Shown here piece after piece: positions 20,761 through 31,190 of a stretch of 38,525 nt of DNA. The stretch spans positions 1 to 38,525 of the forward strand of contig JAWQRN010000106.1 of assembly GCA_033557685.1 (NCBI GenBank), in the 5' to 3' direction. Position numbers and translations under genes: made by a program. Source of the DNA: Sperchopsis tessellata. Its lineage: Eukaryota > Arthropoda > Insecta > Coleoptera > Hydrophilidae. The notes beneath the pieces are model-generated. The model made no database searches. It was not told the DNA's origin and was given only the letters and a program-made list of their open reading frames with translations. Position 1 is the stretch's first letter. Each line of letters opens with the position of its first letter.

Positions 20761-20997
20761 CGGCGATAATCACTTGCAGTATTACAATATTAAATAATTT
20801 ACTATAATCTTCTATAAGCTTGACCCCTTTCTCAACCAAATCATTTACAACTTTCAATTTATTTCATTTATTCTTATGCCACGTCGACGGTTCTCTCTTT
20901 TCATCACTCAAGTCAAATCTTTAAAAAAATCCCTTGATTTTTTTTTTGGAAACGAGTTGCAGTTTTACCCATCTTATCCTCGAAAACGCTTCTTAGA

Positions 20998-21002
20998 ATG
21001 AT

Positions 21003-21051
<49 letters not shown>

Positions 21052-21277
21052 GATATTAAAAATAGTCGTGGGCACTCTGACAAAATAATTTTAAGCAGCT
21101 CAGTTTTGCGTATGAATTGATCCGTAGATTGCCATTTCGTACCAACAGTACTCATCAGTATGGCTTTGTAATTGCAACCTATAAACGACACACCGCAAAA
21201 CTGACCACTGTAAATGTGAATAACTTGCCATGAAATGTATATCAAACGCTATCTAAATGTGGCGTGGAGAAATCTTG
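20998..21277 (-). repeat. Short dispersed repeat with (TA)n tail, copy 2
   Basis: The reverse complement of 20998-21277 lines up with 27172-27422, ending in both cases in a long (TA)n run. Shared landmarks are CAAGATTTCT, CGCCACATT, TTTCATGGCAAGTT, CTATCTACGG against CAATCTACGG, and AGTGCCCACGA just before the (TA)n. The (TA)n here spans 21002-21048 with one interruption. The upstream end abuts the Penelope-like element. The fixed end plus microsatellite tail suggests a SINE or another short retroposon. I see no tRNA-type A and B boxes. The 110-codon minus frame over it (20913-21245), which has a YIYIYI run, comes from the microsatellite. Confidence 0.65.
21002..21048. repeat. (TA)n microsatellite
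   Basis: An alternating TA run with a single C interruption (TATACATATA) forms the 3' tail of the short repeat on the minus strand. Confidence 0.95.
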
Positions 21278-21299
21278 TCAGTGATACCAGACATTACCA

Positions 21300-22200
21300 A
21301 GACGAAGAAACTGCTCTACAAACTGCGTCTTCCAAACCATCACTCTAGCTTAGATACGTGGAGGACACACTAGTGGTATGGCCACATGGAATTGAAGAAA
21401 TACACCGCTTTCTAGGATACCTTAACTCGCAGCATAGAAGTATCAAATTTACCATGGAGATCGAAGAAAACAACCGACTACCATTCCTCGACGTGTTCTT
21501 ACCCAAGAAACAAGACGGAACACTGGCCCACACAGTGTACAGAAAACCAACACACACGAACCGGTACCTAAATGCAAGATCACACAATATTTAAGTATTT
21601 CGTGCTAAAACTTTGTCCGACACAAAACATCGCATCGAAGAAATGGAAACCCTAAAGAAAATGCTTAACGGCTGTGAAAAAACGTCCATAGAACGAGCAA
21701 TTAATAAAAATCGCCGTGTTGAGAGAGAAGAAGAAGAAAAACCTTCCTCAGCAGTTGTTCTACTTCACATTAAATTAAAACGACACTTTATACAAATACG
21801 AAAATTGGAGACCTTCTTAGAATCACAATCAAGGCGTTTACGAAGTGCCCTGCTTCGATTGTGAAAGGACCTACATCGGACAAATTAACCGTCGCATCTC
21901 AACCCGTGTGAAGGAATAAGAACTAGCAATAATGAGATAAGAAATATCATCTGCGCTAGCTCAACACACCAGGAATACCGGGCATGGAATACACATGCAG
22001 TACACAAAAATAATTTCACGTGAAATATACATAAAACATCGAACTTGACGGGAATCTGTGGATATTGAAAAACGGCCGAATTGTATGAATACCAGAGATG
22101 ATGATTTACGCTTACCTTCCACGTAAAAGCCAGTCATTAGTAAATCGAGTTTTAGCCGTAAAATGCACGACGCCAATAGGATACGCCCCCAAATAGAATA
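21300..22200 (+). pseudogene. Penelope-like reverse transcriptase/GIY-YIG endonuclease, broken
   Basis: Reading begins ALQTASSKPSL, stop, LRYVEDTLVVWPHG. The RT catalytic box YVDD is YVED here (21355-21366). Next come IKFTMEIEENNRLPFLDVF and HTVYRKPTHTNRYLNARSH (21440-21590), the classic Penelope segment after the palm. A linker follows with frameshifts near 21595 and 21775. Then VPCFDCERTYIGQINRRIST with TRVKE (21845-21920) forms the GIY-YIG nuclease, TYIG being its second half. After a stop come ALAQHTRNTGH and RDDDLRLPSTWKPVI. In life the protein copies RNA into DNA and nicks the target. The changed catalytic aspartate and the stops rule out activity. Confidence 0.8.
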
Positions 22201-22254
22201 TCATGTGGAATGCAGTTGCAGATGATTTTCGAGTTCTATCCCACGTATGTGACA

Positions 22255-22540
22255 CGAATTGGCAATAAATATATTGGAAGTATCATCTTCCCTAGCTCAA
22301 CACACTATAAATATCGGGCACGTAATGAACTTGTAGGGAAAAAAATATTTTTTCTTGAAATACACTTAAAACACCAAAGTTTACAAGTAGTTGTAGAAAT
22401 TGAAATGCAACCGCATTTTTTTAAGAAACGAGATGATGGTTTATTTTTACCTGCTACGTGGAAGCCAGTCATTGGTAAACCGAGTTTCTGCCATAAAGAT
22501 GCACGACACCAATAGGACACGCCCCCAAAAACAGAATACA
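22255..22540 (+). pseudogene. Second copy of the Penelope endonuclease C-terminus
   Basis: This stretch reads LEVSSSLAQHTINIGHV, then after a shift KRDDGLFLPATWKPVIGK, PSFCHKDARHQ and a stop. It parallels ALAQHTRNTGH and RDDDLRLPSTWKPVI in the preceding unit. It lacks the GIY-YIG core itself. It could be the tail of a separate, more truncated insertion or a local duplication. The two units differ enough that the event is old, or two different elements are involved. Confidence 0.7.
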
Positions 22541-22759
22541 CCAATCACAACACACGCTTACACCAAACTCACCAATCGCCATGCAGGATATAGTAGCAGA
22601 GAATATGTAAGTCCATTACTTGACTTACATAAGTCATTCGTTCGCTATGTCACTGACTAGCCGATCTAATGATGGCCGAAAGATATCGGCTGAAAGCTTA
22701 TCAAAAATCTCGTCCTTCTCAGAACAAAGAAGCACATATGTAGGATAAAACTTGAAAAT

Positions 22760-23745
22760 CATCTGCTGCATACTACAGCCACGTAAGGTAAATACAAAAT
22801 AACTTTTTTTAAAATAATTTCTATCAACTGACGCACCTCTAAAACTTCCAATATTCGTTGCTGTCTAATCGAAAACTAATGTTATAACATAATTCTGGAG
22901 ATCCTATTCAGCAAGAGTTTCACAAACAACAGATGCCTGCTTTTCCAGTTCCAGATTGCTATACAGGCACGCTAAGAAATTGCTCAGAATCGCCAGTCGA
23001 AAGAATCACAGAGAGTCTATCACTGTATATATACCTGTTAACGCAGGAAGTAATTTTCCATCCCAATGCACTACAGCAGCTTGCAATTTGGTGTTCTTGA
23101 ATTTCAGTTGCCTTTTCTTCGTGCATTTTTTCTGTAGAAATGCAAATGGATAACCTGCCGGTGACAAAAGTCTGGACATAATGACCCAATTCCTCGGTAG
23201 CAGCAAACAGAATATGAACTGTATCTCTGTCACCAATTTTACATTTATCTAAGACCGCATTAAGATTAGTAATAATAACTTTACGGAGTCTTCTCTGCCT
23301 GTGTGCTTCTGGTAAAACAATTTGTATATCTTCTGTGATAGGATATTCTACTATAATATTATCAATGAATTTTCCATCAACTGGCACTATATTTATATCT
23401 GATTCTAAACTGCTGCTTGAAGTTGACGACATCAATTTACATTTTTTATACAATATTTACTTAATTTTTCGGTTTCACGATCGTTTAGCACCTTTCTCAT
23501 CATGAATCCTGACCGTCCCTGTAAACTTTAATGAATTAAAACTGTTTATCTTTTGCAATAGTAATAGTAAATGTTCACAGCGTTAGCGTGTGCAATTTCC
23601 AAACGATCCTCGTGTTCCAACTCCAAATCTGCTTTTTTTTTCTTATGACTCTCCGATTACCTCCCAGCGTGTTTTTTAAGTTGCCTTTATTCTTGGTACA
23701 AAGATTCTTATTTTGGGATGCAGTTTCCCATCTCCTGAGTTAAAA
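22760..23745 (-). pseudogene. HWDGK-family protein, copy C, broken
   Basis: On the minus strand, in order: KADLELEHEDRLEIAHANAV (about 23640), GRSGFMMRKVL, a 164-codon open stretch 23453-22959 starting MYKKCKLMSSTSSSSLESDI, with VIITNLNAVLDKCKIGDRD and HILFAATEELGHYVQTF. Then, in a shifted frame, come KKCTKKRQLKFKNTKLQ and VVHWDGKLLPALTG (23074-23034). This is followed by ELEKQASVVCETLAE and TATNIGSFRGAS near 22840. The conserved order with copy B defines the protein: basic N-terminus, serine-rich linker, helical DKCKI.DRD domain, HWDGKLLP motif and D-T-T-x-x-N-T-G motif. This copy keeps HWDGK, which B has lost. The function is not established; a transposase is my inference from its multicopy, repeat-borne nature. 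Confidence 0.7.
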
Positions 23746-24400
23746 TTCGTGTAGTTTAAAAAAAAACATTTCCTACACAGCTAGTCTGGCACGTGAACAT
23801 TAAAAAATAAAGGACTTGTATATTTTATTGCTATTTACTTCCTGTTGTATCATGCCAGTAATATTCGAGTAAATAAATTTTCTCACGTAAACGAACAGAA
23901 GATATTGTGACATGAGAATTTGTTTTCACTCCACCGAATTCTGAGAGAGAACTGTTGTCCTTGAGACGAACATTTTCTCACGTAGTCACAAACTCCCTCT
24001 TTAGGGGTTAGGTCAGGTATAAGGCTAGGTTGCAGTAAATAATGCAAAAGATAATTAATATAGAGTTAGTACTTACACGAAAATATACCGATAATACGCA
24101 AACTGAATTTACTATACTATACTAACTATAGCTTGATGTATGGCATTACTTTATCTCAAAAACCGTTAGTCGTAAGAAAAACAGATGTAAATGATAAGAT
24201 GTTTGTATAATACTTTTTTACATATAATTAATATTTCACACGATAAAAAAATATAATTGATTTTTTTTGTGATTTTTTCGATTTTCGAGATCCCAGAGGC
24301 ATCCTTTCCCTTTCCGATTGAGCTGAAAGTTTACGCAGATTATTTTTTCAAAAGATTTTAGTGCGAAAAATTTTCTCCAAGAGTAAATATGTCCACACGT
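22760..24400 (-). mobile_element. HWDGK-family repeat element, copy C (minus strand)
   Basis: This is the inverted counterpart of copies A and B. From the right: the AAAATAATCTGCGTAAACTT block (24330-24350), the leader with CAGTTTGCG, a shortened promoter-side region (TGTTCACGTGCCAGACTAGC), then the coding part down to about 22760. Copy C lacks the palindromic GTGAAGTTAACTTCAC segment of copy A and most of the possible intron of copy B. Its 3' end is cut off by the Penelope-like element. Confidence 0.7.
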
Positions 24401-25194
24401 AGTAATGGTTCTCTTGTGTGAAAATGTTTAATTGTACCCGGTTCACATAGAAATTTGAAAACTATCAGGCCCCCTTTAATATAGCTAACATCTTATTTAA
24501 ATCAAATTGTCTGGATAAAAAGCTGTTAGATATTAGTATAGTTATTCTACTTCAGTTTCATTCTTCTTGTTGAATATTGTTTTTGTCACCAATTTAATTA
24601 TGTATTTTAACAATATTAATAGACTATGGCTGCACATTGTTTTCTGACTTTGACGTTACAAAAAATATTCTTAAATAATAAATATTACTATCATACGTGT
24701 ACAATATTAAAACCTACACTTTTGTACCTGTAGATATTTGACAATCTCAAGTTAAACAGTTCTAACTGAATACATTTCCACCACAGTTTAAGCATGTAAT
24801 TCGTATGTTTCAAACTACGGACATTTAATTCAAGAGACTCGCACCTTCCCAAACAAGTTAAATAAGAACTTTGTTATAGTTCAAGTTTATAAATTATATA
24901 GTTGCAATTGCTCTGCACATTTCACAGTGATGCATATAAGTTATTACGCTGCAAAGTCGTCTGATGGTGACATTCTATTTTATTTACTTCAAAGGTATTA
25001 GGAATATTTCTTGTTTAGTTTCTTTCTAACAGAACAAGTTTGAACTGAACTATAAAACTATTGACATAAAAACCTGTTTCTATAATTCCAGCATTTTGTA
25101 GTCAATCAGACATATAATTTTGTTCCAATTTAAAAATTTAACAACACTTTCGAGAATAATTTATTTTTTATAGATGTAAGTCAAGAACCCTGCA
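24401..25194. other. AT-rich DNA, nothing recognised
   Basis: No gene, RNA or repeat could be supported. Confidence 0.5.
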
Positions 25195-26420
25195 CATGGT
25201 TACCCTTGCGTTTGAAGAAGATACAGATGAATAACCTGCCGGGATATCTGTTGCTATTTTGATGATTATTGAGAAAAAGACAACGTTGAAACTGTTTTAC
25301 CACATGACGAAGTAAATGAGGATGACAGAAGTCAATTCTTGTCTGATGATGAAGATTTTACTAGCGATGATGACAACATTCTGCTATCATCACGTGTTAC
25401 TAAGCCACAGGACGATGAAAATGAGAGTAAAAGGAAGAGCGCACAAGAAAATAAAACAAAATTTTTACCAATATAATTATTTACAAATTTTTTTGATGAC
25501 CAAGTAGAAGAATCTAAAAGACACGTAGCATTCAAAAATTTAACTAGCGATGTGTCGCACTTTGAGATAAAATGTTTCATCGGAGTACCGTTGTTCAGTG
25601 GGTACAATATCGTTCCTCGCCACCTTATGTATTGGTAACACTTTAAAAATGCTAGCAACAAACTTGTTTATAATGCTATTTCTAGACATAGATTTTCTTT
25701 TATAATGAACAATATACATTTAAATGACAACAACAATCTGGACGTAAAAGATATATTTTCCAAAATTAGCCCGCTCTTTGACGCTTTGAATAGAAAATGT
25801 TTAGAATTTCCTCCATTTGAAAATTTTCATAGTTTAGATGAAGCCATGTTTCCTTACTTTTGACGCCATTGTACTAAACAATTTATAAAAGGAAAACCTA
25901 TTCGTTGGGGATATAAATCGTGGGTAGGTACCACCAGATTGGGGTACATACATTGGTATGAACCATATCAATGATCTGGTAGTGAAGTAAAATTTAAAGA
26001 TTTAGGGCTAGGTACAGCTAGCCTCGAATTCAATACCAGTGCATCAAATAAGGCAAGTAAGTAGATTTTCTCAGAATGAAAAAATGGGTGTCCAGATACC
26101 GCAACCCCAATTGATGCGGTGATGAGGTGTCGATAGAAGTGACCAAAACATTTTCTTATACAGAATGTGCATTAGAGGATACTTCCTGTTGATATTCCAT
26201 TGTATTAATAGGACCATGCAAAACGCATGGTACCTGTAAAAAATTAACGCTGTAAAAATGTACCCATTAAAGTTCCGAAGGAAACGTATAAAATGACAAG
26301 AAAAAGGGCACCATGAAAACCAACAAAACATCTGCATGAGAGATCTAGATAGAATTGACTATTTGGTAGTATACCAAGATAAACAGACAAATATAGCATT
26401 ACATATGAAAGTCCATTTTA
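25195..26420 (+). pseudogene. piggyBac-like transposase, internally deleted and broken
   Basis: The N-terminus is acidic, as usual for piggyBac proteins (DDEDFTSDDDN and similar, about 25258-25430). The core reads FFDDQVEESKRHVAFKNL, EIKCFIGVPLFSGYNIVPRH and LMYW, NNIHLNDNNNLDVKDIFSKI, then NFHSLDEAMFPYF (first catalytic D at 25837-25839). It continues KQFIKGKPIRWGYKSWVGTT and LGLGTASLEFN. It then jumps to RFSQNEKMGVQIPQPQ and GVDRSDQN (26126-26149; aspartates at 26132 and 26141). The FFDNFFTS segment with the second catalytic D is missing, so an internal deletion joins 26045 to about 26070. Late segments, including HLHERSR then DRIDYLVV, show the C-terminal region. Several stops and frameshifts are present. 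No TTAA-flanked inverted repeats were identified. Confidence 0.85.
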
Positions 26421-27171
26421 TATCTTAACATATTACTAAGTAGTACTCTCACAGTCTATATGTCGTGTATATGGGGCGTACAGTTATATAATATAAATAT
26501 AAAAATAAAATATATACCACATAAAATATCAAACCAAGATTCGGTTAAGCAAAGTTATTAATAATTGAAGGCGATATCTATATTCAAGGTTATTTCCAAT
26601 GTATCAGAACAAAATGCTTATTCTGAAAATGTATGTGTCTATTTTCTCGACATAAGAAACAACATAGTTGAGTGATGTGACTTTAAATCTAGATAGCTAT
26701 TTATACATTTTTATTTGTATTGAAACAGGCCTGAAAGAAGTGTAAGTTTAAAATCGATAAGACAGTTTTACTATTATAAAAGCGAAAGAACTTCCGAAAC
26801 TATTTAAATTCCACGTTCTTAGCCTATAAAAATAAGGAAGAAATTAAGATACTTTGCCTCCATTTTACCCTTCGAAATCTTTTGCTGCGAACGAGTTGTT
26901 TTAACTTGGTCATTAAATCTCGTATAAGGTAACATAAATGTACACTTAGATGAATTCTATTTTAAACACAATTGTATGTTTCATTGACTACAAAATGCTG
27001 CATTTATAGTAACAGTTTTAGGACTCTATCTAGAACAAATAAATTATTATTAAAAAAACTTGCTAAATTTTTACTAATTATAGCAAAAAAGATAAACGCA
27101 ATCATTATGTCTGTATATTAGTAGTTTTCCAGTAGGCGAAGTTTTCTTGTAATTGTTAGATATGCCTAACG
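26421..27171. other. AT-rich DNA, nothing recognised
   Basis: No gene, RNA or repeat could be supported between the piggyBac remnant and the (TA)n-tailed repeat. Confidence 0.5.
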
Positions 27172-27389
27172 CAAGATTTCTTCTCGCCACATTGAGATGG
27201 CGCTTGCTATTGCAACGTTTCATGGCAAGTTGTATAACTTTTATAGTAATCGATTTTGCTGTGATTTGTGGTACGTCCAATTACCTAGCCGTACTGATAA
27301 CCAGTGGAACTGTGAAATAGCTATCTACGGCACTAATACTGCTTATTTTTACGCCAGTGTGCCCACGATTACTTTTGTATCGTATATGC

Positions 27390-27422
<33 letters not shown>
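27172..27422 (+). repeat. Short dispersed repeat with (TA)n tail, copy 1
   Basis: This is the plus-strand partner of 20998-21277. It starts at CAAGATTTCTTCTCGCCACA and ends in a (TA)n run at 27393-27422. It shares TTTCATGGCAAGTT, GATTTTGCTGTG against AGTTTTGCGGTG, CCGTACTGAT against CCATACTGAT, and GTGCCCACGA. Frames of 90 and 78 codons crossing it contain a YIYIYI run derived from the microsatellite and are not genes. Immediately after the tail comes an R4-like LINE fragment. Confidence 0.65.
27393..27422. repeat. (TA)n microsatellite
   Basis: About 15 uninterrupted TA units form the tail of the short dispersed repeat. Confidence 0.95.
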
Positions 27423-27423
<1 letters not shown>

Positions 27424-27439
27424 CCAAAAAATTAAGACA

Positions 27440-28660
27440 TATTTGTGCCACCAAACTAAAGACCTATAACTTGCCTACCAACAGTATATATTGTAAAATA
27501 ATTCCATCATTCATTGCAAGAAAACTGGAATTACACTTAACAAAATATAGCAGAGACGTAAGAAAAAGATCCAAGGATGCAATGAACAACTAATAATGGT
27601 CACAGTAATAATAAAACTAGCGAAAACGAACAACGCAAACTCACCACATATTATATAGATTGTAAGAAAGCATTAAACTCTGTAACATAGCTGGAAAACA
27701 AGAGCTCTAGAAATATACAAGATCAAACCACAACTATTAAAATTTCTAGAGAAATCGTCTAAGCAGAAAGTTTTAACATCAATAAAAATATGATTCACGG
27801 TGACTCTCTGAGCACACTTTGTTTTTTATGTGGCCAAAACCACTATGAAATACTTAAACATAAAGTAACAACACACAGAATGCAAGAAAACTCTGAAAGG
27901 CAAGACTCGATTAAGGGCTATATTTAAATAAAAAAAAATCACGCAACATTTTGAAAACTATTCATACTTTATCGGTGCCTGCATTAACACTATGTAATAA
28001 AGTGGTTAAAGAGTAAATTTTGACAAAATAAACTCACTAAACAGAACAAATTTAACAAAACACAAAAACTTACACTCAAACTTAAGTAATCAAAGAGCAT
28101 CAATAAAAAGTACTTAACAAACAAATATAGCGAGAAAATTGAAATATTACAACCATTGGAAATAAGGTTTGAAAGAATTTGAAATTAAAAATAAGCAAAT
28201 TCATATCAAAAACTATAATATATAACGAAAAATAAAAACTATTCGGTGACAGAACATTGAAAACAAACAAACTATGCCTCCAACGCACAAGATATAACAC
28301 TACAAGATTAAATAAAAATATAACATACCTAATTGATATTGGGGTAACTAAAGACACAAAATAGAAAAATATCTACCACTGTTAATGAAGTTAGAAAGAA
28401 TTTGGAAATAAAAAGAAGTAGTAGTTATAGCACTCATCATTTCAGTCACTGGAATTCTAAGTGTGGTAGAAAAAATTTGGTAGATATCATACAAAAAATT
28501 AAATGATAATAATAATAACACTATAAATTAATAACAGTTGGAATTCTTGAAATGGAAAATTAATATTTCCTTATTTCTAGACAGGTTCAAGCCCTCAACA
28601 TAAAATACCACCAAATTAGCATAATGAATCTATTTAAGATTTTAAGATCTGTAGGCGGTT
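27440..28660 (+). pseudogene. R4/Dong-like LINE, RT and C-terminal part, heavily decayed
   Basis: Fragments in order are: a region like RPITCLPT..KIIPSFIARKLELHL (27450-27540), GCNEQLIMVTVIIKLAKTN (27577-27635), YYIDCKKALNSV (family YIDYKKAFDSV, RT motif A, about 27650), EIYKIKPQLLKFLEKSSKQK (27710-27770), HGDSLSTLCF (family QGDSLSPLLF, about 27797-27826), and near 28335-28455 KIEKYLPLLMKLERIWK with KEVVVIALIISVTGILS. These match the RT and the C-terminal VVIPIVIS-TG segment of R2/R4/Dong-type LINEs. The YADD box is not identifiable. Stops and shifts are numerous, and the last recognisable stretch is near 28660. It begins immediately after the (TA)n tail of the short repeat. Confidence 0.7.
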
Positions 28661-30849
28661 AACACAGAAGAAACAAACATCAGCATGACTCTAAAATAAA
28701 CTCATCAATTGTCAGTTTTCAGACCAGAACTAAGATAAAAATTTTACTTAATACGAAGTGCGAATACTTTTTCTCTAGTATCATATTGCACAAGAATTTT
28801 AAAGAATTTATCTAAGGTAAATTTCAGCTTGTTCTACTTGTAAGTAAGAAGAGACTACATTAAGCGTGAGAATACTCAATATGTATCGGGGTATTAAATG
28901 TTATAGATTTCCACGGCTACTATTTGTATGAATGTTGTTTCCGGGTGGACGTTTCGTCCACTGTTGCAAGGGACATATTCAAGGCGAGTGATGTTACTTC
29001 AATTAATGAATTCACTGCAACTGAATTCGTTCATTGTATCGGGATATTTATATTCAATAAAAAGCTTCTTCTGGTTTTTTACTCTGATATTGGGTATTTT
29101 ATTGGACCCCCATAATCTTTTCGAATTTATTTGAAGTGTACAAAATTTAATTAAACTGCTGCAATAAAACTTTTAGAAAATTGAGTATAGAGTTCGATAT
29201 GTGGAAAATTAATTTCTAAGCAAAGCTATTATGCGAGCTGCTAAGTATGAAAATACATTTTTATTGCCTAACAAATTTTTAGGTTATATATAACTGTACT
29301 ATACAATAATATAGTTAATTTTCGAATATATAACATAAACTGTAATAACCAGTTTTGTGCTCTTAGCATTGTTATAAAAGGAACATATCTTTTAAAATTT
29401 CAAAAATGTTATCTCAATTTTTGTCGTGATATTACCAATCGTGTTCTACTTTTGTTGGATTGAAACTTTTTTGGATGTTTGTTTAAAATAGCTTTTACTT
29501 GTTTTTAACTGCGAGTAATGTATGAGCAATCAAAAAAAAATTATTTTAGCCACTGAAACATAAAACAATAAGCTTTAAATAATTTATGGACCTGTTGAAA
29601 TCTACTCAAAGTATGCATATGCAACAAAAGTATGGTTGGCATTTAAATGAAAACTAGTTGAAACTAAAACAATAAAGCACTAAATGTTGGTAATGAAACG
29701 TAAACTACTAAAACTAAGTGCTAAACGTGAAATTAATAATTCGCCGCGAATTTCCATGATAAATATTATGAGGAAGTAGTTTGGACCACTAAAGCCGGAA
29801 TAATGATATTAAATCCGAGAATGAAATAATCGAATATATAAATTTGCAGTTTAAATTAAATGTCATTTCGCGGTTGGCAAAATAGAAAATAACGATCTAG
29901 TGGACCATTCTACTGTGCAGACACAATATTCAATTCATTATACAGATGGTGGAAGTAATTGGAGCATTTTCTCCACCAAGTGTTTTAATTTAGTCAAAGT
30001 GGTTGATTGGATAGAAAATGAGCTATTGCTTTGGAACTAGAGAACGAGCAAAGCTCGCTCTGTCGAAGCACAAGCAACTGATTGTTTTATCTAAAGAGAT
30101 TTAATTTAATGGCAATAAGTCAAATGGAAACTTTACAACAGTACAATTTACATATAGCAGAGATGCTTTTGTGTATGTTGCTTTATACTATAAAGTAATT
30201 ATATTGTCGGTGCCTGGTCTACGAGTTAACTGGAGTTTTATGGCTCTTGGAACACTGCATAGAAGCTTTTTTGCAACTGGAGGATGAGGAGTTTTTTATT
30301 TAGTCCCACTTACAGTTTATATTTTCCACGGGTAAAATTGTTTGTGAATAAGTGAACTAAATAATATGAATTTATTGAATTATGACATGAGAGACCTTTA
30401 ATAGAACTTCTTTCTATAAAACCTATTTGAGGTTATGCATGTGTATACTTTTACACATTACATATACTTAAATTTATCGTATTTAAAATGCTGGCGTATT
30501 TTCTTTTCCGACCTAGATTTGAAAAAATGCGTACATAAAATATACAACCATTTATTTTTTTACATTTATCCCTCCTACACTTACACATTTAATCCATATT
30601 TTATCAAACAAAAATGTATGTGGGGTTGGTCCACAATTCTAGTTCAGCTAAAAGCTCAGTAACAAAAATTTCCTTTTTGTTTCGTATTTATGTTTACCGA
30701 ATATACCTACTGAAAATTTTCGAGTTTAGATGAACCGACATATTTCAGACGCACGCCAGAAGGAAAAGTTAATTAAATTAGTTTTCGCATTGTTAAATAT
30801 GATGTGCTTGCCTTGAATATAATACAAAATCTATAAATTTGCAGTATTG
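28661..30849. other. AT-rich DNA with one short shared motif
   Basis: Nothing coding is recognised. ACGTTTCGTCCACTGTTGCA at 28949-28968 matches 7918-7937 with two differences and is the only repeat signal seen. Frames of 63 and 68 codons overlap there (28924-29134), and one of 75 codons lies at 30435-30662. None has recognisable content. A weak palindromic patch (GAGCAAAGCTCGCTC) lies near 30050. Confidence 0.4.
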
Positions 30850-31190
30850 ATAAATCCATGAAGATCCAAGGAGTTTTGACAAAATTTACGCATTCAGCCA
30901 ATCTAGAATGTTACTTTCTGGTACTACGCCTTCAATGTAATGTATCCAATTGAGAATTTTTTGAACTATTTTTAAGTCAAATTGGGATCGATTAATAATA
31001 GTTTCCCATGAAAACACCTTTCATAATTAGTTCATACTACAGTTAGTATAAATATAGGACCATAATTGCTAATTAAATGATCATTTAAATACTGGTGTTA
31101 TTTTTTCTATTTTAAGTCGTTCTGGAAAGTAGCACATCTGAAAATTAAGATTAATAAAGTCTACCACTTCAATAACTTGGTCGAATTAGT
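30850..31190 (-). pseudogene. Non-LTR reverse transcriptase fragment, decayed
   Basis: On the minus strand from about 31190: EVVDFINLNFQMCYFPERLK then IEKITPVFK, matching the family pattern for INxSL..GxFPxxLKIAKVIPVFK. Next comes SNYGPIFILTVV (family NYRPISILPVL), ERCFHGKLL, and at about 30860-30880 WIFMDLSI, resembling motif A (FMDLSKAFD). Stops and frameshifts occur throughout, and the rest of the RT is absent. It faces another, plus-strand RT fragment at 31905-32055. Confidence 0.65.

Larger units (their letters stand above)
21285..22740 (+). mobile_element. Penelope-like element, 5'-truncated, with duplicated 3' end
   Basis: The 3' half of the Penelope polyprotein (end of RT, linker, GIY-YIG endonuclease) and its 3' sequence are recognisable. 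The 3' portion from the ALAQHT..NTGH segment to the CAATAGGA..CGCCCCC end occurs twice, at about 21950-22200 and 22280-22540, in the same orientation. Near-matching 35-45 bp sequences lie at 22205-22250 (GCAGATGATTTTCGAGTTCT) and, inverted, at 22735-22775 (AACTTGAAAATCATCTGC). These bracket the second unit and recall the odd terminal repeats of Penelope elements. The element ends where copy C of the HWDGK family begins. Confidence 0.8.

Noticed and set aside
20913..21245. Minus-strand 110-codon frame with a YIYIYI run
   Set aside because: The run is translated (TA)n microsatellite and the rest is the short dispersed repeat.
23990..24030. Telomere-like GGTTAGGTC and AGGCTAGG repeats
   Set aside because: They are degenerate, short, and correspond to leader sequence of the HWDGK family in the other copies.
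27197..27593. Plus-strand frames of 90 and 78 codons
   Set aside because: They cross the (TA)n repeat and the decayed R4-like LINE. The frames are open by chance.
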